Assembly (NCBI GenBank): GCA_019914995.1
Contig: CM034144.1
Coordinates: forward strand, 2,504,489-2,568,488
Direction: 5' to 3'
DNA from: Acanthochlamys bracteata
Taxonomy: Eukaryota > Streptophyta > Magnoliopsida > Pandanales > Velloziaceae
Length of the DNA stretch: 64,000 bases
The notes under the pieces were generated by a model that ran no database searches, was not told the origin of the DNA, and worked only from the letters and a program-made list of their open reading frames with translations. Shown piece after piece: positions 1 through 10,731 of this stretch. The position numbers were made by a program, and so were the translations under genes. The stretch's first letter is position 1. Every line of letters starts with the position of its first letter.

Positions 1-1200
1 TGGTCTCATTGGTGGCATGGTCACACTAGGCCACACTTAGGACACACTCGAGCCCAATAATTGCAACCCCAAGTGCGATCCATGTGTGACTCTGTGCAAC
101 CATATATTGGTCGTACTGGTGGCATGGTTGTACTCAGGACCAAGTACGATAGAGTGCGACCCAACTACGTCCACAAGTACAACTAGAACATAATCAGAAT
201 CACATTGGTCGCACTTGGGTCCTTATAACACAGCTTTATATTAGGTTATCACTAAGAACATATAACTTTCAAAAAAATATTTAAAATAAATTGTCTCACT
301 AAAACTCGAACTCAAATCTCTTAAAATAAGAAGAGGCAACAATCCTTATTAGTTGGTTACAACATATACTTGCAAATTGCCACAATATCTATTATTAACT
401 AATATTGTGCGACATTGTGTGATCCAACGTGAGTGTATATTTTAAAAATTTTTGTTTATTCCTACATTTTTTAAAATAACTTTTACTATACTTGAGCTCT
501 GTTTGGTGTTAATGCTTCTTTATAGATGTGCCAATCATAGTATTTTTTTGAATCAATACTTGCTCGAAATTTTTCATCAATGCATTCAGAATCACACTGT
601 AAGATTGAATAAAAATTAGTTTTGAGTCATAAAGAGAGTGCATCTTAGGACTAAAATGGAGAGTATTTTGATATTTTCTAATCAAAATGTGACTAAAAAT
701 GTACTTTGAAAATGTTGGCCTAGAAAAATAAAGTCAATGTAGATGTGGGCCACTTGATCAAAAAACCCAACTCAGAAACAAGAAATCTACGGAATAGGAA
801 AAACAAAAAAGAATAGAGAAATTTGAAATAAACAGACCACTGAAATGGAAACAAATTGTTTTCTGTGGAATAGACGAAAGAACAGAGAAAACTTAAAATA
901 AACAAAACCAGTGAGAAAACAATGAATCATCGAAACAATTCAAGCAAAACCAGTGAAACAAGTTCCCCTCAACACTTGACACAGCGAAAAGTCACCCTTA
1001 CTGACCACAACACATCCATAGAAATCTGTATCCAGAACTAGAACAACATATACGTTTGAAGCAATTCATCGAACACCTTATTTGCGTAAAATCCACTTAG
1101 CTTTCCAGAACAACACCAATCACCAGAGCTCTGATTATATTTACAATTTAAATCAAGTTAAAGACCACGTTAATATTCCAATTAAACATATATAGTCAGA
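1..1200. other. repeat-like intergenic DNA, no gene seen
   Basis: No convincing coding frame. The first 230 bases are built of loosely repeated phrases such as ggtggcatggt (two occurrences about 110 bases apart) and related 'tgcgacc/gcacttgg' words, which suggests an old degenerate repeat. The remainder is AT-rich. The only longer open frames here have low-complexity composition and no recognisable domain. Confidence 0.4.
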
Positions 1201-1210
1201 TCTAACTCAC

Positions 1211-1316
1211 CTTTGGCACGAACGAGTTGAGCAAGGTAAGAAGACTGTTTTGGTGACAAAACCGGCGCTAGTCTCGGTAGGCCAGCGCCATAGAAGGTTG
1301 ATTGAGTGTTGGGCAT
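1211..1316 (-). CDS. candidate first exon of an unrecognised gene or gene fragment
   Basis: Read on the minus strand, an ATG at 1316 opens a 35-codon frame beginning MPNTQSTFYGAGLPRL and ending SSYLAQLVRAK. It then meets a near-perfect splice donor (AAAG|GTGAGT, cut after 1211). The stretch is clearly richer in GC than its surroundings, and the codon use looks coding. I do not recognise the protein and found no second exon between 1 and 1200. It could be the first exon of a gene lying partly outside the window, a captured exon in a transposon, or chance. The call rests only on start, composition and donor. Confidence 0.25.
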
Positions 1317-1789
1317 CGATGTTTTAACTTGGTGACTTAGAAGAAAAAATCAAATGGTGATGTTCTGTTGAAATCTTGGTTTTGTTGTTGTTGTTCCAAG
1401 GCTTAAAGGGGTCTTCCCGCTGAGTACTTTTTTTTTGTTTTGTGCTTGCTCGGCGTTCGGGTTTGCGCGCCATTCGTTTGGTGACAATGAAGACGAAAGA
1501 TAATTAACCGGTGAAACAAAGAAATGAAGCAAAATTCCTGCACATACAATATAATTAAAATATAAAAGCACCTGTGAAGTGTGAATTTTGAATTTTTTCT
1601 TTTTTGTCTTCCTCTTTTAGTCTAATGAAAACTATTTAATGATGATTATGTTTCGGGTCTCACACTATGCGGTATCCGACCGTTCTATGTGATTTGTTAT
1701 CGTTACTTCTTATGATTTCAATAGATAATACACTAATTTGTTAGCCTAATTAAATTAAATACTATCTTGAAAGTAAGCTAGTGAGCTCA

Positions 1790-2720
1790 CTGATCTCCGG
1801 TCAATAAGTTTATTTTTTTCTATTAAAAGCTATTGTAATGCAGTTTAAATATATTGAACACAATAATTTTTGTGTTTTTTACAATTCAATTTAAAAATTT
1901 TTTTTTCTTTTAATAGATTTGAGCTTTTTTAGCTCAGAGACAGATATGCTCACTGGTCAGCTTCTATTAGACTCATTGGTCATCTGACAGTGAGATCACT
2001 AGTCTCCGATCAATGCGCTAGCAAAGTCCAAAAAAATTCTATTAAAGACTGTTGTGCAATGTAACTTAAACTTATTTAACATAATAATTTGTATTTTTTC
2101 CTAACAACTCAACTTAAGAAAACTTTATTTTTTTTAACATAATTGACCTTTTCTAGCTCACAGGTACCTAACAGCGAGCTCACTGGTTTTCGGCCAGTGG
2201 GTTCACTGGTCTCCGGCAAATAAACTGGTAAGGCTAAAAAAGATTCTATTAAAGACTGTTGTACAATACAGTTTAAACATATTTCATAACAATTTGTGTT
2301 TTTTTTTCTAACAATTCAATTTAAAAAATCTTATTTTTTAACAGATTTGACATTTTCTAACTCGCAGCCAGTTGATCAGTGAGCATAGAACTCACTGGTC
2401 AGCTGCCTGTGAGCTCAGTAGCACTTGACAGTTAGCTCACTAGTCTCCAGCTAATGAGTTGGTAGAGCTAAAAAAGGTTTCCTATTAAAGATTATTGTAC
2501 AATGCGGCTTAAACATATTGAGCATAACAATTTGTATTTTTTTCTAACATATCAACTTAAGAAATTTTTTTTTTAACAGAATTGACCTTTTGTAACTCAC
2601 AGGTAGCTAACCAGTACGCATAGCACACACGGGTTAGTTGCTAGTGAGCTCGCTGGCCAGCGAGCTCACTAGTTTTCAATGAGTGAGCTTACTAGCATTC
2701 GGCCAAAATAAATCAAAATT
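1790..2720. repeat. degenerate tandem repeat, about 205-240 bp unit, four to five copies
   Basis: Successive units carry the same order of words: 'gctcactggtctccgg', then 'ctattaaagactgttgta', then 'aacatattgaacataaca', then 'aacagatttgacc'. The 'tattaaag' landmark falls at about 1821, 2040, 2247 and 2483, so spacing is 207-236 bp, and a fifth decayed unit ends near 2790. Inside each unit the 'agctcactggt' motif is itself reiterated. There is no coding potential. It could be a satellite seed or the internal or terminal array of a transposon. Confidence 0.7.
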
Positions 2721-2849
2721 TTTTTCTGTTAGCAACAATCAACTAAACAGATTGAACATAACAAATTCTTTTTTGTCATTTTTTTATAATGCAACTTCAA
2801 AATATGTGTGACATACACATGTATGTGCTTATCCAAAAAAATATCGAAA

Positions 2850-3990
2850 TCTAAGTTGTCATCCTACTCTAGCTTAATAGCCAAGTCTTCATCTTCACTT
2901 ATGTATTTGTATTCAGCATCATCTCTACTGGTAACTAGCAAGTACAAAAATGATGTTAAATGTCAATTTTGAATAAAACTATATTTGATGTTAGGAATCA
3001 AAACTAAGCAAATGATTAAACTTACTTGTCTTATTCTTTTTATTCAGATTTTTAGAACAATTTTCGCCTGACACCAAACTTATTACAGTAAGCACATTTT
3101 CTGTCTGTCTTTACTTTGGCTCTAGTGGTGGTTTTCTCTAAATCGAATTTTATCTAGTATTACCCTCCATTCTTTATTTCTTTGTTTTGTTTGTGATATG
3201 TTGGGATTTAATAGCAACACTTAAGAGGCATCGACTGAATCTTGTAAATTCTCATTGTGATTATATGAATGGACGACTGGATTGTTCTCCTTATCATTTG
3301 TCCTCCTGACTTTCTTGAACCGCACTGTTGTTTTTTCTAATACTTGCAATAAGGTTTTGTATTCCACATCGATTTTAGCAGCCATAAACTATTTGGTTGA
3401 AAATTATTTGGAGTTGAATAATTCTTAATAGCTCAGCATTTTTATGGTCACTTATCGGACCTCTATGATATTTAAATCTGTATTTATTAACACATTTTCT
3501 ACACCACTTAAGAATAAAGTGGTTGAGTATTTCTATATTCCGACTTTTGAAAACCTTGACAAGATGTGCAAACGGAAATTTCATAAACTCAAAAATTTGC
3601 ACTCACAGACACAGTTATTTTCTTTTATAGCTGGATTAAACATCATTTTCTATTTACACCAATCACCTTCTACTCAAGACATATAAATTAAAATCGTGTA
3701 GCTATCACAACTTTTTTCATTATCATGCAAAATATACTCATATTGTGCTTTCTCATATTCATGTTTGAATTTATTGTAAACATTCTTCGTACAATTTTGC
3801 CGCACTTTTCAAAAAATATTGCCTTTTAAAATTCAACACAAATGCTTATTCGCATAATCTTTCTTTTCTCTTTCTCAATAATTTTATTCAAACATTTCTC
3901 ATTCTTCAGTACGAACTCTCGAAGAATTATTGTGGTATGCAAAAAATTCTTATAAATATCATTACTATCATCGCAACATTCAATAGTGTC
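2850..3990 (-). pseudogene. decayed FAR1/MULE transposase 3' fragment (copy A)
   Basis: Minus-strand translation of 3375-3602 contains QIFEFMKFPFAHLVKVFKS followed by NHFILKWCRK. This is the layout of the SWIM zinc finger and following helix of FAR1/MULE transposases (the family pattern is CxC...FE..G..CxH..KV, then HYILRRW). The zinc-binding cysteines are lost (FAH instead of CxH). The fragment is collinear with 7420-8480 (copy B) on the same strand. Shared landmarks include the 'ttggtggttttct' region and 'aagaggcatc', so both are copies of one element family. Frameshifts and stops throughout mean there is no functional product. The copy is cut off near 3990 by an A-rich stretch and a MITE-like module. 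Confidence 0.6.
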
Positions 3991-4019
3991 ATTGCCAGCA
4001 AGAGAGAGAAAAAAAAAAA

Positions 4020-4350
4020 GAAAAAAATTAAAAAAAATTCATCTGTTATACTATATAAAGGCACGCAAATTACGAGCGTGCCCTTCTATAGTAGTTACGT
4101 AAATTTGAGGGAAGTACTAAATGTGGACCGTTCGATCTTGATCAGACGGTGTAGAATTAATATGCTTGATGTGCGCGCATAGTGGTTGGATGTAGATCAA
4201 TTCGTATTTCGATTGAGATAAATTTTTGTCATCATATTACTGACTTATCGTTCTTCATATCTAATAGTAGAAATTGAATTTGAATGTCTCCATAGTCACA
4301 AATAATCGTGGAGTGCGATGGAGTGTGCATAAGGACCAAAGTACACATAT
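4020..4350. mobile_element. MITE-like module related to 13740-13930
   Basis: The block around 4200-4320 ('tcgttcttcatatctaatag...gaaattgaatttgaatgtctcc') aligns by eye with 13790-13905 ('tagttcttcatatccaacgg...gagatcgatttagaggtcatctc') with the same spacing. Both copies are next to 'tatatatata' runs and 'gtgccc' words (4078 and 13900). I cannot fix the ends or superfamily. It has no coding capacity. Confidence 0.4.
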
Positions 4351-5550
4351 CTCTTCTCTATATATATATATGGAGAAGGATGTATGTACATTCTTTCTCC
4401 GCACATTCACTCACACTCATTTGTGACCGTCGGATACTTAAGCGATCGTCAGGATTCGCGCTTGATCAAACACGATAGCAAACCACACGGAGATACTATA
4501 TAAGGGTACTATTATCATTATTTCTTCATTTTTCTCTTCTCTTTACATTTCTTTCTCTTGTTCTCACGTATTTGCTCCTTACTTTTGCTCCATCCTCCTG
4601 TATCGATTCTCTTAGCATCTCATCCCGCTTCTCTTTTCTCCAGCATCTTCATTTCTTCTTCTCCCTTCTCTTTTCTGTCTATTTTCTCTCAACATCTCTT
4701 TTTTTTCTTAGCCATCTATAATTTCGTTCATGTCGGCCGAGCGTGTGATGGTTGGCCGATGATCAAAATTGACTCTAACAAACCATTACTTTTTCCTCTA
4801 CTTCTTTTCTATACCTTATGCTGTTTTCAATTTCATCATTCACCACTATTACTGTGCCACCTCGTTCATCGACGCTTTTGAGAGATAAGATGGATTCCGG
4901 TGGTATGAATATTTATATGCATATCATGAACATAATTTAGCTTATTGGATTCAGTCATTGTCTTTGCTTTTTTTTTATTATTTTTATATACATTTTTCTT
5001 ATTACCAAATACATATAGGATGGGGGATGGCATCTATGTCGACGAATCTGAGTGGTATGTGCCTACTATCTTCATGACGGTATTACAGTTCTTCTTCTTC
5101 TAATTTTATTTTATTTTATTTTTTCCTTTTTATGATTGTTAAGTGTAGATAGGAAAAAGGATGAGAAATAGATGTAATACTTGAGTGTGCTATGAAAAGT
5201 TGTAAATGTAATGCTACAAGTGTAATGTGAAGTATTATGGCAATGCTTTTCGCTAACAGACTCTCTTGTGTCGCTATACTTTAAAGTTAGTATTTTATAT
5301 ATTCTCTATAATTCATTAATTGTTATTCTTTTGTTGTTGTGGATGTTTCACTCCAGTACAGAGCCAATAAACAGTGATGATCAGAATAATTTCGTTGCTC
5401 TGCTTAACATTATTGGATACTTTGAGTCAATCTACTATAAAAGTGGCAGCATGTCTTCTGCTGTAATTCAAATTAAGGTAAAGTAGTGAGTGGTTATGTA
5501 CTCATTGACTTAGAGCATCTTCTGGTTTTTTTGTTTCTCTAATAAATGTT
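4351..5550. other. AT-rich intergenic DNA, no gene supported
   Basis: The section from 4500 to 4880 is a pyrimidine-rich tract (ttctctt/ctcctt words) resembling the 5' leader of a plant gene or transposon, followed by 'gagagataagatgg' at 4880. No downstream frame shows a recognisable domain. Given the FAR1-type fragments on either side, a MULE 5' region is the likeliest source, but this is inference. Confidence 0.25.
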
Positions 5551-5559
5551 GATTTCTGA

Positions 5560-6260
5560 ATGTAGACAGGAAGCAGAATTAGAGCTACAACAGTGTAATG
5601 CTGAAGTGTGTGTGAATATTTTGTAAAATATAATTTGAAAGTGTAACGTATAGTGTTGCGGATTAAATGTGAAAGTGTTGAATGAAATTTTTATGTAATG
5701 AATTTTTTTATGGAAGGTAAAGCTTGAAAGTGTAAATTAAAGTTCTACAAGTGAAATATGAAAGTGTTGTGAGAACTTTGTGTAATAAATTTTTTGTAAT
5801 CAATGAAATGCGAATGCTTTGATAGTGAATGGAATCTGCGACTGTGAATGTAAATAGAATAGATAGTGAATGGAATGTAAATGTCTTAATAGTGAATGCA
5901 ATGCATCGATGGTGAATGAAAGTCAATGGATTGTGAAGGTCATATATATTGAATGGAATACAGCGACAATGAATAGAAGTAAATGGATTGTAAATGTCAT
6001 CTATATTGACTGTAATGTATAGACAGTGAAAGAAATGTGTTGGACAATGAAATATGATATGAATGCCCAAACAGAACGTGAATGGAATAGAATGTGAATA
6101 TTATCGATAGTGAATAGAATGTGAATGTTTTGACATTGAGTGGAATGCATTAATAGTGAATAAAAATGAATGTGATGTTGACAGTGAATGAAATGTATGT
6201 AAATACAAATAGTGATTTGATACAAACAGTGAATGTGACGCAAATAATGATTTTTTTTTT
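5560..6260. repeat. degenerate short tandem array built on 'agtgaatggaatgtgaatg'
   Basis: About 700 bases consist of variants of a roughly 20-base word such as 'tagtgaatggaatgtaaatg', 'gacagtgaatgaaatg' and 'gatagtgaatagaatgtgaa'. Order and spacing are irregular, as expected of an old array. Open frames on the minus strand here (5708-6070 and 6001-6243) are artefacts of this array (repeated FTIH/HIHF peptides) and are not genes. Confidence 0.7.
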
Positions 6261-6553
6261 ACAATTTGTTTTCTTTATTAGTGAAGATAAATGCAAACAG
6301 TAATTGTCACAATTGTACATATGCTAACAGTGGATGTGATGTAAATTTTTTTTGGCAATCGGTGAAGATAAATTCAAGCATTAACAATTGTACATATGCT
6401 ATTGCAAAACAATCATAGTCATATTTTAAATAGAAAATTTTTACATAACAGTAGAAAAATTATACATAACAATAACTGTCACAGTTTTTTCTTATTTTCT
6501 TTATCTTTTTACTCCAAATGAATAGTTAACTCTTCATTGACATTGTCTTCATT

Positions 6554-7405
6554 TTAGAGGTTGCAATATATGACTCGATCCGAAAATGAAACCCGAAACC
6601 GATCTACTTAATTAGGATTAGAGTTAGAAAATTTGACCCGTATAAATATATAGATTGGGTTAGGATTGAGCGAATTTTATCCAATTATTAAATGGGTTAA
6701 TCTCGGTTAATCCAAAATTGACCCACTAATCCGAATTGCCATCTATTGAAGAAATAATATTTGATTTTTCTTTTTCATTTATTAAAATATTAGCAATAAA
6801 ATAATCTATAATACTAATTATAAATTATTAAATTATATGATATTTATAATTAATCGTTCTTTTTATATTTTAGTAAAATAGTGTAAGATGAGAATTATAA
6901 TATTATCGGAAGTATTACTATGTAGCTGTTTGTATAATGACCAATTTGGATTTTGTATAAAAATTTTTATCAAAGTTTGTTAGATAGGTATTATCAAATT
7001 TTTTATCGAAGTTATTAGTATTTATTTATAATCATAAAATTTCAACTATCATCATATATTTTTAAAAATAAAAATAAATTTTTTTAATATACTAAACCGA
7101 TGAAGATACTAAAAAAAGCATATTTTGATGGGTATTCACTATATCTCGTCACTAAAAATATCGTGCATTTTTATTATAACTGATATTATAAATTCGTTAA
7201 AGTTTAATATTATAAAATTAAAAGTTAAAAATTTTAATTATTAAATGAGTTGACCCGAATTTGATCCGGTTATTAATAGATTGGGTTAGGGTTGATAATT
7301 TTGATCCGTATAAATTCATGGGTTAGATTAGGGTTGAATAAATTTAATTGGTTATTAAATGGTTGATTCAAAACCCACCCACCAATCCAAATTGCCACCT
7401 CTATA
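6554..7405. mobile_element. non-autonomous hAT-type MITE, about 850 bp
   Basis: The left end reads ttagaggttgcaatat and the right end, reverse-complemented, reads tatagaggtggcaattt, giving an imperfect terminal inverted repeat of the 'TAGAGGTGGCAA' type found in plant hAT elements. Both subterminal regions are filled with 'gacccg', 'gggttag' and 'ccaatccgaattgcc' words in opposite orientation. Candidate 8-bp target duplication: tcttcatt (6546-6553) and tcttaatt (7406-7413), 7 of 8. The interior is AT-rich with no transposase. The element interrupts the FAR1/MULE copy B region. Confidence 0.55.
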
Positions 7406-7419
7406 TCTTAATTTGTATT

Positions 7420-9420
7420 TTTATCTTCACATCCTCATCTTTATCAATCACTATCAAGTATCATATGGTGACAAATGACAATTTCAAATTAAATTTAAAA
7501 AAAAATTTAGTATACTAGAATCAATATTAAGCAATTATTTGTAATACTTACTTGTCTTCTTTTTTATATTAGGATTTTAAGAATGATTCACTTGCCATAT
7601 TTAACATCATACTTATTATAGTAAACATATTTTCTAAGTGTCTTTGTTTTGGCTTTTGGTGGTTTTCTTAAACCTCATTTTATTCTACTACTATCTTTGT
7701 ATTCATTTTTTTGATTTTTTCTTCCCTTAGTTTGTAAGATATAGAGATTCAGTAGTAAAACTTGAGAGGCATCAAATGGGGTTTGTAAGTTCTCATCAAT
7801 AATATATGAATCGACAACTAGAGTCTTACCACTGATTGTTAGTTTTTCTTACTTTCTTGAGCCGTTATGATCCATCTTGTAATGGATGCAATAGCACTTG
7901 CTATCCCTCATATGTTTCAGTTTCTTCATAAATCAATTGATAGAAATTTATATGGAGTTGGAGAGTCCTTAATAGCTCAGAAGTTTTATGATTATGTACT
8001 ACCACATCGTCTTACTAAACTCTATATTTGTTAGCCCTCTTCATCCATCTTTTAAGAACAAAGTGATCTACTATTTTTATATCATTATTTTAAAAAAATT
8101 TTATAAAGTGCCCATAAGAAATCTCCATAAACTCAAAAAATTTGCACTCACATTTACCTTTCTTTGTGGCTAGATTGAACTTTACGTTCCATTCACAACA
8201 ATCACTTTTTATTCGAGATTTGTAGATGTATATACATGTAACCATCAACACCTTTTTCATCGTCAATCAGGACATACTCCATATGAACTTTTTCAAAAAA
8301 ATTTTAAACTTATTGTAGACATTACACATTTACTACACTTTCCAAAATAAAGATATTATTATGCACAATATAAAATGAGTGTTTACTTGCATAGTCCTCA
8401 CTTTTTTTTTCACTAATTCCTTGCAAACACTTATCATTTTTTAATACAAACTCATGTAGAGTTGTTGATATTTAGAAAAAAATTTTATACATACCATTCA
8501 TGTCTTCGGAGCGCCTACTAGTGTTAGTGTCTGTATAGAATGTACCAAGTGATAGATATATGCCCAATTTTTATACAAACCATTGATTTTTCTACAACTC
8601 ATATGTAGATGTCAAATCCTCCCATTTTGTTTCAAAAGTGTTAGGTGTTTTCTGAACACATCGTTGATATCTTTTTGAATTTTGAAATAAACGTATGGAA
8701 GTTTCTCGATAAGTTTTTTATAATATGCCATAAGCAAAATATATGCTGTGTATTTAGAAATACTTTTACAACAACTGCATGCTAAGTCTGTAATGATTAA
8801 AAAAGCCATTTAAAATTGGGGCACGTTCGTCTATAGCTGTAAGCTAAGTTTCAAAAATCTATTAAAAAATTTCTCTATCTCATCCAAAAGTACTGCACAA
8901 TCATACTGAATTGACTGCATATGATGATTAACTCCAATGAATAGCGCAAATGACATATCATACACGTTTGTATGATATGTGATATCAAAAAATAAACGTC
9001 ACCAAAATACTGATGTTCACTATATGACTGACCATCTATCTAGAAAAATTTAATGGGTCTTGCTTTTTTGTCCGTTTATATTGCATAATAAAAGTCCGGG
9101 TCCTCTATACTCTTCTTTTGAAAGAAATTAAGTACTGCGGTAGCATCACCACTTATAAGTTTCTTATACTATTTTGAGCGACATATATAGTTCCAACAAT
9201 TTCTGTCATCAAAATCTTGCCATGGTCCGTCAGTAATATTTGTAATTTTGTTTACGGATAAGCCTTCATCCTGAAATACATCAATCAAACTCTTAGCTAC
9301 AGTAGGTATATTTCTATAAACAGACATCCACATTCTTTTTGCAAGACTAACTAAGTTGTGATTGTGATCATCTTCAAAATTCACCACTTTTTACAATTCA
9401 CTACCTTATTTTTTCACCCC
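7420..9420 (-). pseudogene. FAR1-type MULE transposase pseudogene (copy B)
   Basis: Minus-strand pieces read, in protein order: the tail of the FAR1 DNA-binding domain (9387-9169: DDHNHNLVSLAKRMWMS with the HNH-type residues, then NITDGPWQDFDDRNCWNYI); 'VLNFFQKKSIEDPDFYYAI' and 'FGDVYF' from the MULE catalytic domain (about 9160-8980); 'ITDLACSCCKSISK' with the second catalytic-type aspartate (about 8790-8730); and a SWIM finger 'CECKFFEFMEISYGH' (about 8160-8100). This is the order of FAR1-RELATED SEQUENCE/Mutator transposases. Stops and frameshifts break it repeatedly, so it is a dead element and not an expressed FRS gene. The N-terminal C/H residues and the TIRs were not located. Confidence 0.7.
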
Positions 9421-10329
9421 GAATGTTGTATGACACCTGTATTTTATTGTACTCGTGATTCTCTTCTTATTTACTCTTTTTCGGTACCATCGTCTGTCTT
9501 TTGAAATCGATGATCTATATAAATTCCAAAACGGTAACGTGTCATTTAACAAATACTCACTTCGTCTAATCTAAAATTTTTTTTCTGAATCGTTCAAGTA
9601 ACGAGGCTAAATTCTTTAGTCTTTCTGTAATTGATATAAAATTATTTTGCAATTTGAGGTTCTAAAATGTCATCCCTATATACGTTGATTGACATTCTCA
9701 AATTTTTTTTTTTCATGTTACAGTTACCGTCCCAAATTTCACTTCTATTTTTATTTCTTTTTTCACCAAAATTTTACTCAAATTATATTTCACGTTATTT
9801 AATAACCACTTTGAATTAAACCTCCATTAAGTTTCACTCTTTATCAAATTTTACTTATACAAAATTAATTTTTGAAAATTGAAACATGCAATAGAGTTTC
9901 TTTATCTAAAGAAGAAATTTTATAGATGTCGGTAGCACAAAATCTTATACTTCGGCAGCGGGTCAAGAATGCTGTACATTACAGGTATAATCTATTCACC
10001 CTTAAAACTTATTTTTTCTACAAAAAATTATTTTTAACTCATGTCTAATTTCATAAAACAACAAAAAAAATCGCTTCTAATTTATTTCTTTTTAAATAAA
10101 TAAAAAATTATACTCACTTCTATGTACAATTTATAATAACTTATATTTTAATAACTCACTTTATTAACTTCTTCTAATTTAAAAGAACACAGCATTACAT
10201 CCATAGGTTCATCATGAAGAACCAACGTTTGATCCCATCAAATAAGAATCAGATCAGATCTGAATTAGACTCGACCTAGTTCGCATCGAATCTAATCATA
10301 AACGGATTCCTCACTGTGAGTAAAAGCAG
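9421..10329. promoter_or_regulatory. intergenic DNA and presumed promoter of the SAM-domain gene
   Basis: The first part is AT-rich remnant DNA, probably the 5' side of the FAR1-type element. From about 10200 the sequence becomes less AT-rich, just before the pyrimidine-rich leader of the SAM gene, so the promoter should lie in 9900-10350. I could not single out a TATA box with confidence among the many AT runs. Confidence 0.3.
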
Positions 10330-10369
10330 GTGCACCCCTTTGCTAACTTTTTCTATTGTGTTGTAAGGA

Positions 10370-10731
10370 CAGTTACCCGAACCAAAAAGGTTTCAGATTC
10401 TCTCTCTCCTCTTCACCGTCGCGTTTTTCGATTTCCTTCCGACCACTGCGCAAGACCCGCCTCTTTTTTCATCTTCTCTCTCTCTCAATCTCTGCTATTA
10501 ATATCTAGGAATCAGTATATATCATTTCGAGTGTCCTATGAGGTGTATCGAATCCCCATTTCTTCCTCTTTGTTTCTTCACTGATTATACATTTTCGTTT
10601 ACCTTGAAAATTTTTATTTATTTGTTTATGTTTTCTAATCGATTAGTTTCTTTTATTTTAGTTCGTGCCTCCGGGTTGTTGTTGGTGAATAGAAATTCTC
10701 TGAAGTGAGTCGTAGGAGAGAGAGAGAAGAT
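10370..10731 (+). other. 5' UTR of the SAM-domain gene with probable leader intron
   Basis: A ctctctctcc-rich leader runs from about 10395. A strong acceptor (tcttttattttag, ending about 10661) precedes 'ttcgtgcctccgg' and 70 bases later the ATG at 10732, preceded by 'gagagagagaagat'. The donor of this leader intron is probably 'gag|gtgtatcg' near 10541. Leader introns in such CT-rich 5' UTRs are common in plants; the exact donor is inferred. Confidence 0.45.

Noticed and set aside
4558-4881. 107-codon frame with a hydrophobic N-terminus
   Set aside because: It lies wholly in a CT-rich tract, which gives Ser/Leu/Phe runs in any frame. No splice or domain support.
5708-6243. Two histidine/isoleucine-rich minus-strand frames
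   Set aside because: They are produced by the 'agtgaatgg' tandem array and have repeat-peptide composition.
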